Positions 15,883-23,005 of a stretch of DNA of 40,532 nucleotides are shown here, piece after piece (position 1 is the first letter of the stretch; each line of letters opens with the position of its first letter). The notes beneath the pieces are model-generated. The model was not told the origin of the DNA. It ran no database searches and worked only from the letters and a program-made list of their open reading frames with translations. The position numbers were made by a program, and so were the translations under genes. Source of the stretch: Nitrospirota bacterium (GTDB lineage: Bacteria; Nitrospirota; UBA9217); NCBI GenBank assembly GCA_029858565.1, contig JAOUEV010000031.1:1-40532 (forward strand), in the 5' to 3' direction.

Positions 15883-17238
15883 TCACTTCTCCCTGACGTA
15901 TGAAATAAATTGCGATGCGCACCGGGCATCACTTCCGAAATGCAGGTGGATATAGCTTGCCAGCGTCCGTTTGTACCGGAACCCCTCATCCGGCAAAGCT
16001 TTTCCCCTGCTGTCCGTCACCTGGTATGCACTTCCGGCGTTTACGCCCACGATCTCCGAATAGTGGAATTCGTGGCCTCTCCGAACGTCTCCGGCCCTGC
16101 CGATAATGCTGTCCTCCCGCAGAGCGACTGCGCGATATCCCAGACGAGGCTTGCCAAGCATCCTGGTCTCGAAGGGGAATATCCCGGCCATGGGGAATTT
16201 CACGCCATCCCCTGTTATTGCCTGGGACAGGTACATCAACCCGCCGCATTCTGCGTACATGGCGTTGCCTGACTCGGCCCAGTTGCGGACCGACGCGCGC
16301 ATGGACTCGTTGCGCGATAGCGCTTCGGCATGCAGTTCCGGGTACCCGCCGCCGAAATAGACCGCATCGGCATCGGGAATTGCCTCGTCCGCCAGAGGGC
16401 TGAAATGAATGATCTTGGCGCCTCCGGCGCGAAGCATATCAAGGTTGTCTTCGTAGTAGAAACTGAATGCCCTGTCCCGCGCAATTGCAATCCGCACCGG
16501 TTTGCCGTTCTTCGCGTCCTCCGCGCCTTCTCGGTTATCATTTTCCTTGTTTCTGTTTCCAGCATTTTGAATGATTTTATCGATATTGATACGTTCAAGC
16601 ATGACGTCCGCAAGCCTCGACAGACTTTCCTTGCCGAGCGGATTTTCCTCAACGGTCGTCAGCCCCAGGTGGCGGTGCGGGATTTCGAAGTTCAGGTCGC
16701 GAGGCAAATAGCCAAGCACAGGAATATCACGGACGCTGTTCTTCACTCTCTCGAAATGGCTTTCTGAAGCAACCCGGTTGAATATCACGCCAGCGAAATA
16801 AATTGGCTCTTGTCTTCCTCCGCACTCCGCACTCCGCACTCCGCACTCGACAAAGCCGCGAACCACCGCACCCGCGCTCTCCGCCATGCCATAGGCATCC
16901 ACAACAAGTACCACAGGCAGATCCAACAAAGCCGCAAGTGTTGCCGTACTTCGGTCGCCGTCATAAAGCCCCATAACGCCCTCGACAACCGCGATGTCCG
17001 ATCCGGCGGCATGCTTCGCAAAGCATGCTTTCACATAATCGGGACCGCACATCCAGAGATCGAGATTCCGGGATATCTGATCAGCAGCCAAACGATGCAG
17101 TCCCGCATCGATGAAGTCCGGACCGGCCTTGAAGGGTTGAACCGCAAGCCCCTTTTTCCGCAAGGCGGCCATGAGGCCGAGCGTCACCGTGGTCTTCCCG
17201 GATCCGCTGTGAGTGCCTGCGACAACTATGCCGCCCAT
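15883..17238 (-). CDS. cbiA: Cobyrinate a,c-diamide synthase (CbiA/CobB)
   Basis: The 451-residue protein combines an N-terminal ATP-grasping P-loop domain (VVAGTHSGSGKTTVTLGLM; PFKAGPDFIDAGLH; VVEGVMGLYDG) with a C-terminal class I amidotransferase domain (MYAECGGLMYLSQAI, where the Cys is the nucleophile; YSEIVG and HLHFGSDARCASQF near the end). It amidates the a and c side chains using glutamine and ATP. A family A heptanucleotide array at about residue 135 adds VECGVRSAECGGRQEP between VVRGF and IYFAGVIFNRVASE, where homologues go directly from one strand to the next. The ATG at 17238 is preceded by AAGGAG at longer spacing. The gene is followed after 4 nt by cbiXC. Confidence 0.96.
   Translation of the reverse strand: MGGIVVAGTHSGSGKTTVTLGLMAALRKKGLAVQPFKAGPDFIDAGLHRLAADQISRNLDLWMCGPDYVKACFAKHAAGSDIAVVEGVMGLYDGDRSTATLAALLDLPVVLVVDAYGMAESAGAVVRGFVECGVRSAECGGRQEPIYFAGVIFNRVASESHFERVKNSVRDIPVLGYLPRDLNFEIPHRHLGLTTVEENPLGKESLSRLADVMLERINIDKIIQNAGNRNKENDNREGAEDAKNGKPVRIAIARDRAFSFYYEDNLDMLRAGGAKIIHFSPLADEAIPDADAVYFGGGYPELHAEALSRNESMRASVRNWAESGNAMYAECGGLMYLSQAITGDGVKFPMAGIFPFETRMLGKPRLGYRAVALREDSIIGRAGDVRRGHEFHYSEIVGVNAGSAYQVTDSRGKALPDEGFRYKRTLASYIHLHFGSDARCASQFISYVREK
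16816..16850. repeat. Heptanucleotide array, family A, inside cbiA
   Basis: Five nearly perfect CACTCCG units encode VECGVRSAECGG on the minus strand. This is one of the cleanest arrays in the window, suggesting recent expansion. Confidence 0.87.
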
Positions 17239-17257
17239 GAGATATCATGCTCCTTCA

Positions 17258-18259
17258 TCAGAGGCTCCAAAGCGCCGCTGCTGCCGCGGCCAGCGCAGTT
17301 GCCATAATCGACGCCAGGGACGCCAATAGCAATGCTGTCCTGGCAGACTCCTGATAGTCAGAGTTGCCGGCGTCTCCGATCCAGGGTTTTTCAACAAGAA
17401 TGCCGCCATAAGTCGATGGCCCGCCGAACCGCACTCGCAACGCTCCTGCCATGGCTGCCTCAGGCACGCCGCTGTTCGGGCTTGTATGGTTTCTGCCGTC
17501 GCGACGCATGATTGCATAAGCGTGGCACATCTCACCAAAGACGCTGCCGGGTTTCTTCACGAGCCCATAGGCAAATACCGCTGCCACGATAAGAAAGCCC
17601 GTTATCCGCGCTGGGATATAGTTCGCCGCATCGTCCAGCCTGGCCGCTGCCCGGCCGAAATTCAGGTACCGCGCATTCTTGTATCCTACCATGGAGTCGA
17701 GCGTGTTCACTGCCTTATACGCCAGGGCAAGCGGAAGACCGCCGAGAGCCAGATAAAAAAGCGGCGCGACCACGCCGTCCGAAAGATTCTCAGCAAGCGA
17801 CTCGATCGCAGCCTTCAGCACGCCCTGTTCATTCAGGGTTTTCGTGTCCCTGCCAACGATCATGCTGACGTTCCTACGTCCGGCCTCAAGGTCGCCGGTG
17901 CCGATCGCATCAACGACGCCTTTTACCGACGAGATCAATTCCCGCGCCGCAATCGTCTGGGCAATCAGGAATACAAGGACCAGCGGTCCGATAACGGTCA
18001 TCCCTGCGGCAGCAGTCCTGTTCAGGAAATCAGTTGCCAGCGCTGCCAATAGATAGACCGGAAGAACAATGACAAGGACCAAAACCACACCGGCCAGACG
18101 TTCCCCTCGCGGCGTAGAACAAAACCGGCGAAGCGCATTTTCGCAGGCGCTGATGGCCCGTCCGATGAACCTCACCGGATGGGGCAGCCAGGCAGGATCG
18201 CCGATCAGAAGATCGAGCGCACCGGCCAAAAGCACCTGTGTTGCGGTGACCGGAATCAC
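17258..18259 (-). CDS. cbiB: Adenosylcobinamide-phosphate synthase (CbiB/CobD), integral membrane
   Basis: The 333-residue membrane protein shows LLAGALDLLIGDPAWLPHPVRFIG at the N-terminus, ESLAENLSDGVVAPLFYLALGGLPLALAYKAVNTLDSMVGYKN in the middle and PEAAMAGALRVRFGGPSTYGG near the end, all conserved in CbiB. It attaches the aminopropanol linker to cobyric acid. The start is a GTG at 18259 behind GAGGGA, overlapping the cbiP stop by 4 nt (GTGA). No heptanucleotide array was seen in this gene. Confidence 0.96.
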   Translation of the reverse strand: MIPVTATQVLLAGALDLLIGDPAWLPHPVRFIGRAISACENALRRFCSTPRGERLAGVVLVLVIVLPVYLLAALATDFLNRTAAAGMTVIGPLVLVFLIAQTIAARELISSVKGVVDAIGTGDLEAGRRNVSMIVGRDTKTLNEQGVLKAAIESLAENLSDGVVAPLFYLALGGLPLALAYKAVNTLDSMVGYKNARYLNFGRAAARLDDAANYIPARITGFLIVAAVFAYGLVKKPGSVFGEMCHAYAIMRRDGRNHTSPNSGVPEAAMAGALRVRFGGPSTYGGILVEKPWIGDAGNSDYQESARTALLLASLASIMATALAAAAAALWSL

Positions 18260-19767
18260 AGGAGTCCCTCGATGAATTCCAAGTCCACGTGCTGCCGAAA
18301 TACATCTGCCAGCCGGTCAAGAGCGCTCTCGATACTAGCCCCATAATTTACTCCACTCTCGAACGGAGCCAGTCCTTTCCGCACACGGACCTGATTGAGA
18401 ACACCGCGCCGGAACGCGTCATTGTCGAATATCCCGTGCAGATAAGTCCCCCAGCAATTATTGTTCATGGAACCGTCGAGAACAATCGCGGAATCTCCAT
18501 CTGACCTTTTGATCTTGAAAAGACCGATTTCTCCGATGCTCGTCCCCATATGAATCTCATAACCTGCAATCGGAGATTCGCTGTTCCAATCCGCAATCCG
18601 CAATCCGCAATCCGCAATCAAATGCGCTTCCGACCAGCAGGTTATCTTCTCTTTATCGAACCTCGTCTCGATGTTCAGGAGACCTATGGCGTCCATGCTC
18701 CGGTGTTCGCTCTCGACGCCGTGGTGATCGTCAATCCGTTTCCCGAGCATCTGATAGCCGCCGCAGATGCCGATGATCTGCGTACCCTTGGCAAATGCCC
18801 GCCGGATAGATTCGTCCAGATGCTGTTCCTTAAGCTGCAGCAGATCGGCAACCGTATTCTTCGATCCCGGCAGAATGGCCAGGTCGGCATTCTCGATATC
18901 CTCGGATCGGTCGGAATATTGGAGCATGGCATCCGGTTCCAGCATAAAGGGATCAAAGTCCGTAAAGTTCGAAATTGATTTCAACCGAACCACTACGATC
19001 CTTACCGCTTTACTTTCCGCACTCCGCACTCCGTACTCCGCACTCCGTGCCAACGCCAGCCCGTCCTCCTCCGGCAGCCCCATATTGGTGATATAAGGAA
19101 GCACGCCGATCACGGGCTTGCCGGTCTTTTCGCGGATCATGTCCAGCCCTGGATCAAGGATCGCTTTATCGCCGCGAAACTTATTGATAATAAATGCCTT
19201 GATACGATTGCTATCCCGCCCGACCAGTTTGACCGTGCCGTAGAGCGATGCGAACACGCCGCCCTTGTCGATATCGCCGACCAGCAGCACAGGCGCTTTC
19301 GCATGCCGTGCCATGGACATGTTCACAATGTCCACATCTGCCAGGTTGATCTCCGCCGGACTGCCTGCGCCTTCCATGATAATAAGATCGTGCTTCGCAG
19401 CAAGCCGTTTATAGGATGTCTTTACGGTCTTCCACGCCTCGTCACGAAACGCATAGTAATCCCGTGCCTGCATGGTTGCATGGACCTTGCCCCGCAGGAT
19501 CACCTGGGAACCGCGCTCACCCGCTGTTTTAAGCAGCACCGGATTCATATCCACCGACGGTTCGAGACCGCAGGCGCGCGCCTGGAGCACCTGCGCACGA
19601 CCGATCTCTCCCCCTTCGATTGCGATGGCAGAATTAAGAGCCATGTTCTGCGCCTTGAAGGGCGCGACATTCATGCCCCTGTCCCGGAATATCCGGCAGA
19701 GCGCGGCGACGAGAAGGCTCTTGCCCGCTCCGGAACCGGTGCCTTGTATCATTAACGCTTTGCTCAA
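18256..19767 (-). CDS. cbiP: Cobyric acid synthase (CbiP/CobQ)
   Basis: From a TTG start at 19767, chosen because AGAGGAA lies about 7 nt upstream, the protein has 503 residues. The N-terminal domain has ALMIQGTGSGAGKSLLVAALC, FKAQNMALNSAI, GAGSPAEINLADVDIVNM and VGDIDKGGVFASLYGT. The C-terminal amidotransferase domain has GICGGYQMLG with the nucleophile Cys and WGTYLHGIFDNDAFRR with the catalytic His. It amidates the four remaining side chains of the corrin. Two heptanucleotide arrays are read through: RSAEYGVRSAES at about residue 245 and IADCGLRIADW at about residue 388. Both lie in surface regions between conserved blocks. An ATG at 19803 is in frame but poorly placed. Confidence 0.95.
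   Translation of the reverse strand: MSKALMIQGTGSGAGKSLLVAALCRIFRDRGMNVAPFKAQNMALNSAIAIEGGEIGRAQVLQARACGLEPSVDMNPVLLKTAGERGSQVILRGKVHATMQARDYYAFRDEAWKTVKTSYKRLAAKHDLIIMEGAGSPAEINLADVDIVNMSMARHAKAPVLLVGDIDKGGVFASLYGTVKLVGRDSNRIKAFIINKFRGDKAILDPGLDMIREKTGKPVIGVLPYITNMGLPEEDGLALARSAEYGVRSAESKAVRIVVVRLKSISNFTDFDPFMLEPDAMLQYSDRSEDIENADLAILPGSKNTVADLLQLKEQHLDESIRRAFAKGTQIIGICGGYQMLGKRIDDHHGVESEHRSMDAIGLLNIETRFDKEKITCWSEAHLIADCGLRIADWNSESPIAGYEIHMGTSIGEIGLFKIKRSDGDSAIVLDGSMNNNCWGTYLHGIFDNDAFRRGVLNQVRVRKGLAPFESGVNYGASIESALDRLADVFRQHVDLEFIEGLL
18585..18620. repeat. Heptanucleotide array, variant unit CAATCCG, in the amidotransferase domain of cbiP
   Basis: About five units of CAATCCG in a row are read as DCGLRIADWN on the minus strand, with the same 7-bp period as family A. 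Confidence 0.85.
19014..19051. repeat. Heptanucleotide array, family A, in the central region of cbiP
   Basis: Five units (ACTCCGC mostly, with ACTCCGT variants) encode RSAEYGVRSAES between DGLALA and KAVRIVVVRLKSISN. Confidence 0.85.
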
Positions 19768-19797
19768 TTTCTGTTTTCCTCTACACAAAACAATGTT

Positions 19798-19889
19798 AAC
19801 CACGGGCGGCTGCGCCGCACACGGACAAGTTCAAAATTAGTCATTTTTGATTCCATCTGTGTGTCATGACAAAGTCATGACCCGTGGTT
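19798..19889. repeat. Palindromic intergenic element between cobT and cbiP
   Basis: The element is bounded by the 9-bp inverted ends AACCACGGG (19798-19806) and CCCGTGGTT (19881-19889). Inside is a second inverted repeat, TCATGAC-AAA-GTCATGA (19864-19880), and a small GCGGC/GCCGC palindrome near the left end. It fills almost the whole cobT-cbiP gap and has no T-tract. It looks like a small mobile or REP-like element rather than a terminator. Confidence 0.55.
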
Positions 19890-19904
19890 CCCAAGTTTTT
19901 TCTG

Positions 19905-20975
19905 TTACTGCACCGGCTGTTCAGCGTTCTTTTCCGACACCCCTGCTGATGAAAACGTCGCCATCTCGCTTAGAATGCGCAGGCTTGCCTCGACCAGCGA
20001 AATCCCGAGTGCCGCGCCGGTACCTTCGCCGAGCCGCAGGTTCAGGTCCAGAAGCGGCCGCTGTTCCAGGCGCTCCAGCATCTTCCGGTGGCCGATCTCG
20101 ACCGATTGATGGGCAGCGATGATGTAATCTTTCACCGCGGGACAGAGTTCCGCTGCGATCAACGCGCCGGCAGTTGAGATGAAACCGTCCACAACGACCG
20201 GGATTCTGTACAGCGCAGCTCCGAGAACCAGTCCTGCAATCCCGCCGATCTCGTATCCTCCCACCTTGGCCAGCACATCAAGGGCGTCTTTTCGATCCGG
20301 CTGGTTCAGTTGAATTGCTTTTCTGATCGTCGCGACCTTGCTTTTAAGTCCTGCGTCGTCGATACCGGTGCCCCTGCCCGTTACCAGTTCGGGATCTGTT
20401 CCCGTGATCACCGATACGATTGCAGATGACGGCGTGGTATTACCGATGCCCATGTCGCCGGTCCCGATGATGTCCAGACCTTCGCGGTACTTTTCCACCA
20501 AACCCACGCCCGCCAGGATTGATTCTTCAGCCTGTTCCCGCGTCATGGCCGGACCAACAGCCATGTTTGCCGTACCTTTGGCGATCTTCCGTATCTCCAA
20601 TCCTTCGGCAGGCTCGAAATCATGGTCAACACCCATGTCCACCACGATCACCCGGGCGCCCGCATGGCTGGCGAGCACATTCACGCCCGCGCCGCCGCGC
20701 AGGAAGTTGTAGACCATCTGTGGGGTCACTGCAGCCGGGAACGCACTCACGCCCTCCGTCGTCACGCCGTGATCTCCCGCGCAGGTGAAGATGATCTTCT
20801 TTTTGATTACCGGCTTGTCCTTGCCGGTAATCAGGCAATACCGCTTGGCCAGCTCTTCGAGGCGGCCCAAGCTTCCCTGCGGCTTGGTCAGGTCGTCGAG
20901 CTGTGCCTGAATCGCGTTCGTTCGCGAGCCGTCAACGGGCTTGATATGTGCAATGACTTCTTTCAATGTTTTCAT
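19905..20975 (-). CDS. cobT: Nicotinate-nucleotide:dimethylbenzimidazole phosphoribosyltransferase (CobT)
   Basis: From the ATG at 20975, behind AAGGAGAT 4 nt upstream, the protein has 356 residues, the usual CobT size. Family hallmarks are LDDLTKPQGSLGRLEELA, FTCAGDHGVTTEGVSAFP, RGGAGVNVLA, GDMGIGNTTPSSAIVSVITG and LNLRLGEGTGAALGISLVEA, whose Glu is the catalytic base. It makes the alpha-ribotide of the lower-ligand base. The gene follows the BzaF/ThiC-like gene by 41 nt, so lower-ligand formation and activation are probably coupled. Longer upstream starts are possible but would overlap the preceding gene. Confidence 0.97.
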   Translation of the reverse strand: MKTLKEVIAHIKPVDGSRTNAIQAQLDDLTKPQGSLGRLEELAKRYCLITGKDKPVIKKKIIFTCAGDHGVTTEGVSAFPAAVTPQMVYNFLRGGAGVNVLASHAGARVIVVDMGVDHDFEPAEGLEIRKIAKGTANMAVGPAMTREQAEESILAGVGLVEKYREGLDIIGTGDMGIGNTTPSSAIVSVITGTDPELVTGRGTGIDDAGLKSKVATIRKAIQLNQPDRKDALDVLAKVGGYEIGGIAGLVLGAALYRIPVVVDGFISTAGALIAAELCPAVKDYIIAAHQSVEIGHRKMLERLEQRPLLDLNLRLGEGTGAALGISLVEASLRILSEMATFSSAGVSEKNAEQPVQ

Positions 20976-21016
20976 TTTTATCTCCTTTAGGATATTCGAT
21001 TCGTTTTTTATCGGCA

Positions 21017-22327
21017 TCAGAGCTTCCCGCTTGCCTGCAGATCTTCGGAAAACAGCTTGGCAGCGCCTTTCGCAGCGCAGAAACTCCCGCACATGGTGCA
21101 GGAATCCTCGTGCTCGGGCATGCGGCTTTTACGGATCGCCTTTGCTTCTTCAGGATAGAGCGCGAGTTCGAACTGTTTCCCCCAGTCGAGATCCCTCCTC
21201 GCCTTGCTCATCTCCCGGTCCCGCTCCCTGCCCTTTTCAGGGTACTTGTTCATATCGCCGATATAGGCCGCGATCTTTGCCGCCTGCACACCCTGGCGCA
21301 CGTCCTCCTCATTCGGCAGCGCCAGGTGCTCTGCCGGGGTTATATAGCAGATCAGGTCGGCGCCGAAGCGGCTTGACTGGGCTGCGCCGATGGCCGCGGT
21401 GATATGGTCGAACCCCGGTGCAACATCGGTTGAGATGGGCCCGAGCATATAGTAAGGAGCTCCATTGCTCATCCGTTTCTGGAGCTGGATGTTTCCCTCG
21501 ATCTCGTCGAGCGGCACATGGCCGGGACCTTCCACCAGCATCTGACATCCCATTTCCCTGCCGATCTCCGCGAGTTCGCAGTTGATGACCAGTTCCTGGA
21601 TCTGCGCCCGGTCGGATGAATCATGGATCGCCCCTGCCCTGAGGCCGTTGCCGAGGGACAGAACTACGTCGTATTTTTTCAGGATCGAGACGACGCGGTC
21701 GAATTTCTCATACAGGGGGTTTTCCCGATTATTGGCAAGCATCCATGCCACCATGCCGACCCCGCCCTTGCTCACCAGACCGCCATACCGGTATCCCTGC
21801 TTCCGCAGACGCTCGATGGTGTAGAGATTGATGCCGCAGTGAATCGCCATGAAGGCTATGCCGTCTGCGCACTGCTGTTCGATCAGGTCGAACAGCATCT
21901 CCTCGTCGAGCTTGTTCGGATCTCCGTATTTCCGTCCTGCCTCGCAGAACGCCTGGTACAACGGGACGTTCCCGACCGGCAGGTCCACGGCAGCCAGCAC
22001 CTCGCGCCGTACACGGTCCAGGTCTCCACCGACAGAAAGTTCCATGAGCGTGTCCGCGCCGGCCGCTTCGGCGATCTTTGCCTTCCGGACCTCCGCAGAG
22101 TAATCGACGATGTCCGAAGATGTCCCGATCGAGGCATTTATCTTGGTGCGAAGTCCCTTTCCGATACCGACAGCTTTCGGTTTCCTGAAAACGTTCCCGG
22201 GAATAACGACTTTCCCTTCTGCAATCATGGTCCTGATGAAATCCGTTGATACGTCTTCCGCAGCAGCGACATCCGCCATCTGCGGCGTAATCAGCCCGCT
22301 GCGGGCACACTCGATCTGAGTTGTCAT
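21017..22327 (-). CDS. bzaF: Radical SAM BzaF/ThiC family enzyme, probably 5-hydroxybenzimidazole synthase
   Basis: The 436-residue protein belongs to the ThiC/BzaF radical SAM family. It has ASIGTSSDIVDYSAEVRKA, MAIHCGINLYTIERL, MLVEGPGHVPLDEIEGN, YYMLGPISTDVAPGFDHITAAIG and a C-terminal iron-sulfur motif CTMCGSFC (C-X2-C-X3-C). ThiC makes the thiamine pyrimidine from aminoimidazole ribotide; BzaF converts the same substrate to 5-hydroxybenzimidazole, a cobalamin lower-ligand precursor. Sequence alone cannot separate the two by eye. BzaF is favoured because the gene is the first of the cobalamin operon, lies directly behind cobalamin riboswitches, and is followed by cobT. I see no TPP riboswitch. 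The ATG at 22327 has AAGGAG 7 nt upstream. Confidence 0.8.
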   Translation of the reverse strand: MTTQIECARSGLITPQMADVAAAEDVSTDFIRTMIAEGKVVIPGNVFRKPKAVGIGKGLRTKINASIGTSSDIVDYSAEVRKAKIAEAAGADTLMELSVGGDLDRVRREVLAAVDLPVGNVPLYQAFCEAGRKYGDPNKLDEEMLFDLIEQQCADGIAFMAIHCGINLYTIERLRKQGYRYGGLVSKGGVGMVAWMLANNRENPLYEKFDRVVSILKKYDVVLSLGNGLRAGAIHDSSDRAQIQELVINCELAEIGREMGCQMLVEGPGHVPLDEIEGNIQLQKRMSNGAPYYMLGPISTDVAPGFDHITAAIGAAQSSRFGADLICYITPAEHLALPNEEDVRQGVQAAKIAAYIGDMNKYPEKGRERDREMSKARRDLDWGKQFELALYPEEAKAIRKSRMPEHEDSCTMCGSFCAAKGAAKLFSEDLQASGKL

Positions 22328-22374
22328 AGGTCCGCTCCTTGCGCATATGCGCGATACTGCATGAGACCGCGCAT
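22324..22374 (-). CDS. Possible 16-residue leader ORF overlapping the bzaF start
   Basis: An ATG at 22374 opens a 16-codon frame (MRGLMQYRAYAQGADL) whose TGA overlaps the bzaF ATG as ATGA. AAAAAGGA lies directly against the ATG, so initiation would be weak. It could couple translation to bzaF, or be chance. The same stretch forms competing hairpins near the bzaF ribosome site. Confidence 0.22.
   Translation of the reverse strand: MRGLMQYRAYAQGADL
22335..22374 (-). promoter_or_regulatory. Candidate translational expression platform in front of bzaF
   Basis: ATGCGCG/CGCGCAT inverted arms (22347-22353 and 22368-22374) can form one hairpin. The perfect palindrome GCGCATATGCGC (22341-22352), directly adjacent to the bzaF AAGGAG site (22335-22340), can form another. 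They share bases and cannot form together, a possible on/off switch for translation. Confidence 0.4.
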
Positions 22375-22410
22375 TCCTTTTTCTCGCCGGCCAATTGTAT
22401 CGTGCGGCGC

Positions 22411-22443
22411 CTATGACGACCGTGTGAATACTGAAATGATCAT
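22411..22443 (-). CDS. Possible 10-residue leader peptide after the second cobalamin riboswitch
   Basis: ATG at 22443 with AAAAGGAG 6 nt upstream, a near-ideal ribosome site, opens MIISVFTRSS and stops at 22411. It lies between the second cobalamin riboswitch and bzaF. The good site makes it worth noting, but no family is recognisable in ten residues. Confidence 0.3.
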   Translation of the reverse strand: MIISVFTRSS

Positions 22444-22468
22444 ACGAGACTCCTTTTACGCGAAGATC

Positions 22469-22650
22469 GGAATAAGACGTCTCCTGGCTTAGGACAACCT
22501 ACTTGCCGGCCTTCCCATCCCTGCACGGACAGTGGCATAAAGATCAACGAGTCGTTTGCAACTTGTCTCTCGTCGCTGATCCTCGGCTTTCGTTTCCATC
22601 ACAGTTGCGCGACAGCAGGGGAATCGCACCCCTTTCCGTTCTCTTATTCC
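22469..22650 (-). promoter_or_regulatory. Cobalamin riboswitch, second (proximal to bzaF)
   Basis: The minus strand shows the class features. The closing stem pairs GGAATAAGA (22642-22650) with TCTTATTCC (22469-22477). The core reads GGGGTGCGATTCCCCTGCTGTCGC then GCAACTGTGA, followed further on by GATGGGAAGGCCGGCAAG and the B12-box region AAGCCAGGAGACGTC. A family B heptanucleotide repeat (22561-22577) sits in a variable peripheral stem. No T-tract hairpin follows, so control is more likely at translation of bzaF or at a non-obvious terminator. Confidence 0.9.
22561..22577. repeat. Short heptanucleotide array, family B, inside the second cobalamin riboswitch
   Basis: Two and a half units (ACTTGTC, TCTCGTC, GCT) match the repeats found in cbiM, cbiN and cbiET. 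They fall in a variable part of the aptamer between the conserved cores. Confidence 0.6.
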
Positions 22651-22664
22651 TCCGTTTCATTACA

Positions 22665-22712
22665 ATTTTTTGAAAACAAAAAATCCCCGGTCTTCTGGAG
22701 AGGACCGGGGAT
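22665..22712 (-). terminator. Intrinsic terminator between the two cobalamin riboswitches
   Basis: A perfect 10-bp stem ATCCCCGGTC/GACCGGGGAT (arms 22683-22692 and 22703-22712) with a 10-nt loop is followed on the minus strand by TTTTTTGTTTT. The upstream GGTCTTC (22752-22758) is complementary to GAAGACC in the loop and 3' arm, and could act as the antiterminator strand controlled by the first riboswitch. Confidence 0.9.
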
Positions 22713-22767
22713 GAAAGATGATGCTATCAGCCCACACATCGTCTTAACGCCGAAGACCGTGCGAGAA

Positions 22768-22930
22768 ACATCAAGACAGGTCTTCTGGCTTTCCCTCCTC
22801 TGCCGGCCTTCCCAATTGATCTTCAATCAGTGGCTAACGTCGGCAGAGGCATTGACCCCGCTTTCGCGGGACCGGGATCACAGCGGCGGGTCCGCTCCCG
22901 ATTTGCACGGGATTCCCTTCGCCTTGATGT
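22768..22930 (-). promoter_or_regulatory. Cobalamin riboswitch, first (promoter-proximal)
   Basis: On the minus strand the closing stem pairs ACATCAAGG (22922-22930) with TCTTGATGT (22768-22776). The core contains GGGAATCCCGTGCAAATCGG, then GCGGACCCGCCGCTGTGATC, then TTGGGAAGGCCGGC and the B12-box region AAAGCCAGAAGACCTGTC. It is more canonical than the second copy. It begins about 17 nt after the predicted transcription start and is followed by a strong intrinsic terminator, consistent with premature termination when B12 is abundant. Confidence 0.93.
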
Positions 22931-22953
22931 GTCAGCTATTCAATTGTGTTCGT

Positions 22954-22982
22954 TTTATACCACGGCAGGCAGGGCAAGTCAA
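22954..22982 (-). promoter_or_regulatory. Sigma-70-type promoter of the cobalamin operon
   Basis: TTGACT (22977-22982) and TATAAA (22954-22959) lie 17 bp apart on the minus strand, immediately before the first cobalamin riboswitch. The predicted start is near 22947. Confidence 0.75.
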
Positions 22983-23005
22983 AGGGAATTCTCCCGCCAG
23001 CCGGA

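Noticed and set aside
22644-22826. Minus-strand 60-codon frame between the two riboswitches
   Set aside because: It runs through the terminator and part of the first aptamer and has no ribosome site, so it is a chance frame in structured RNA.
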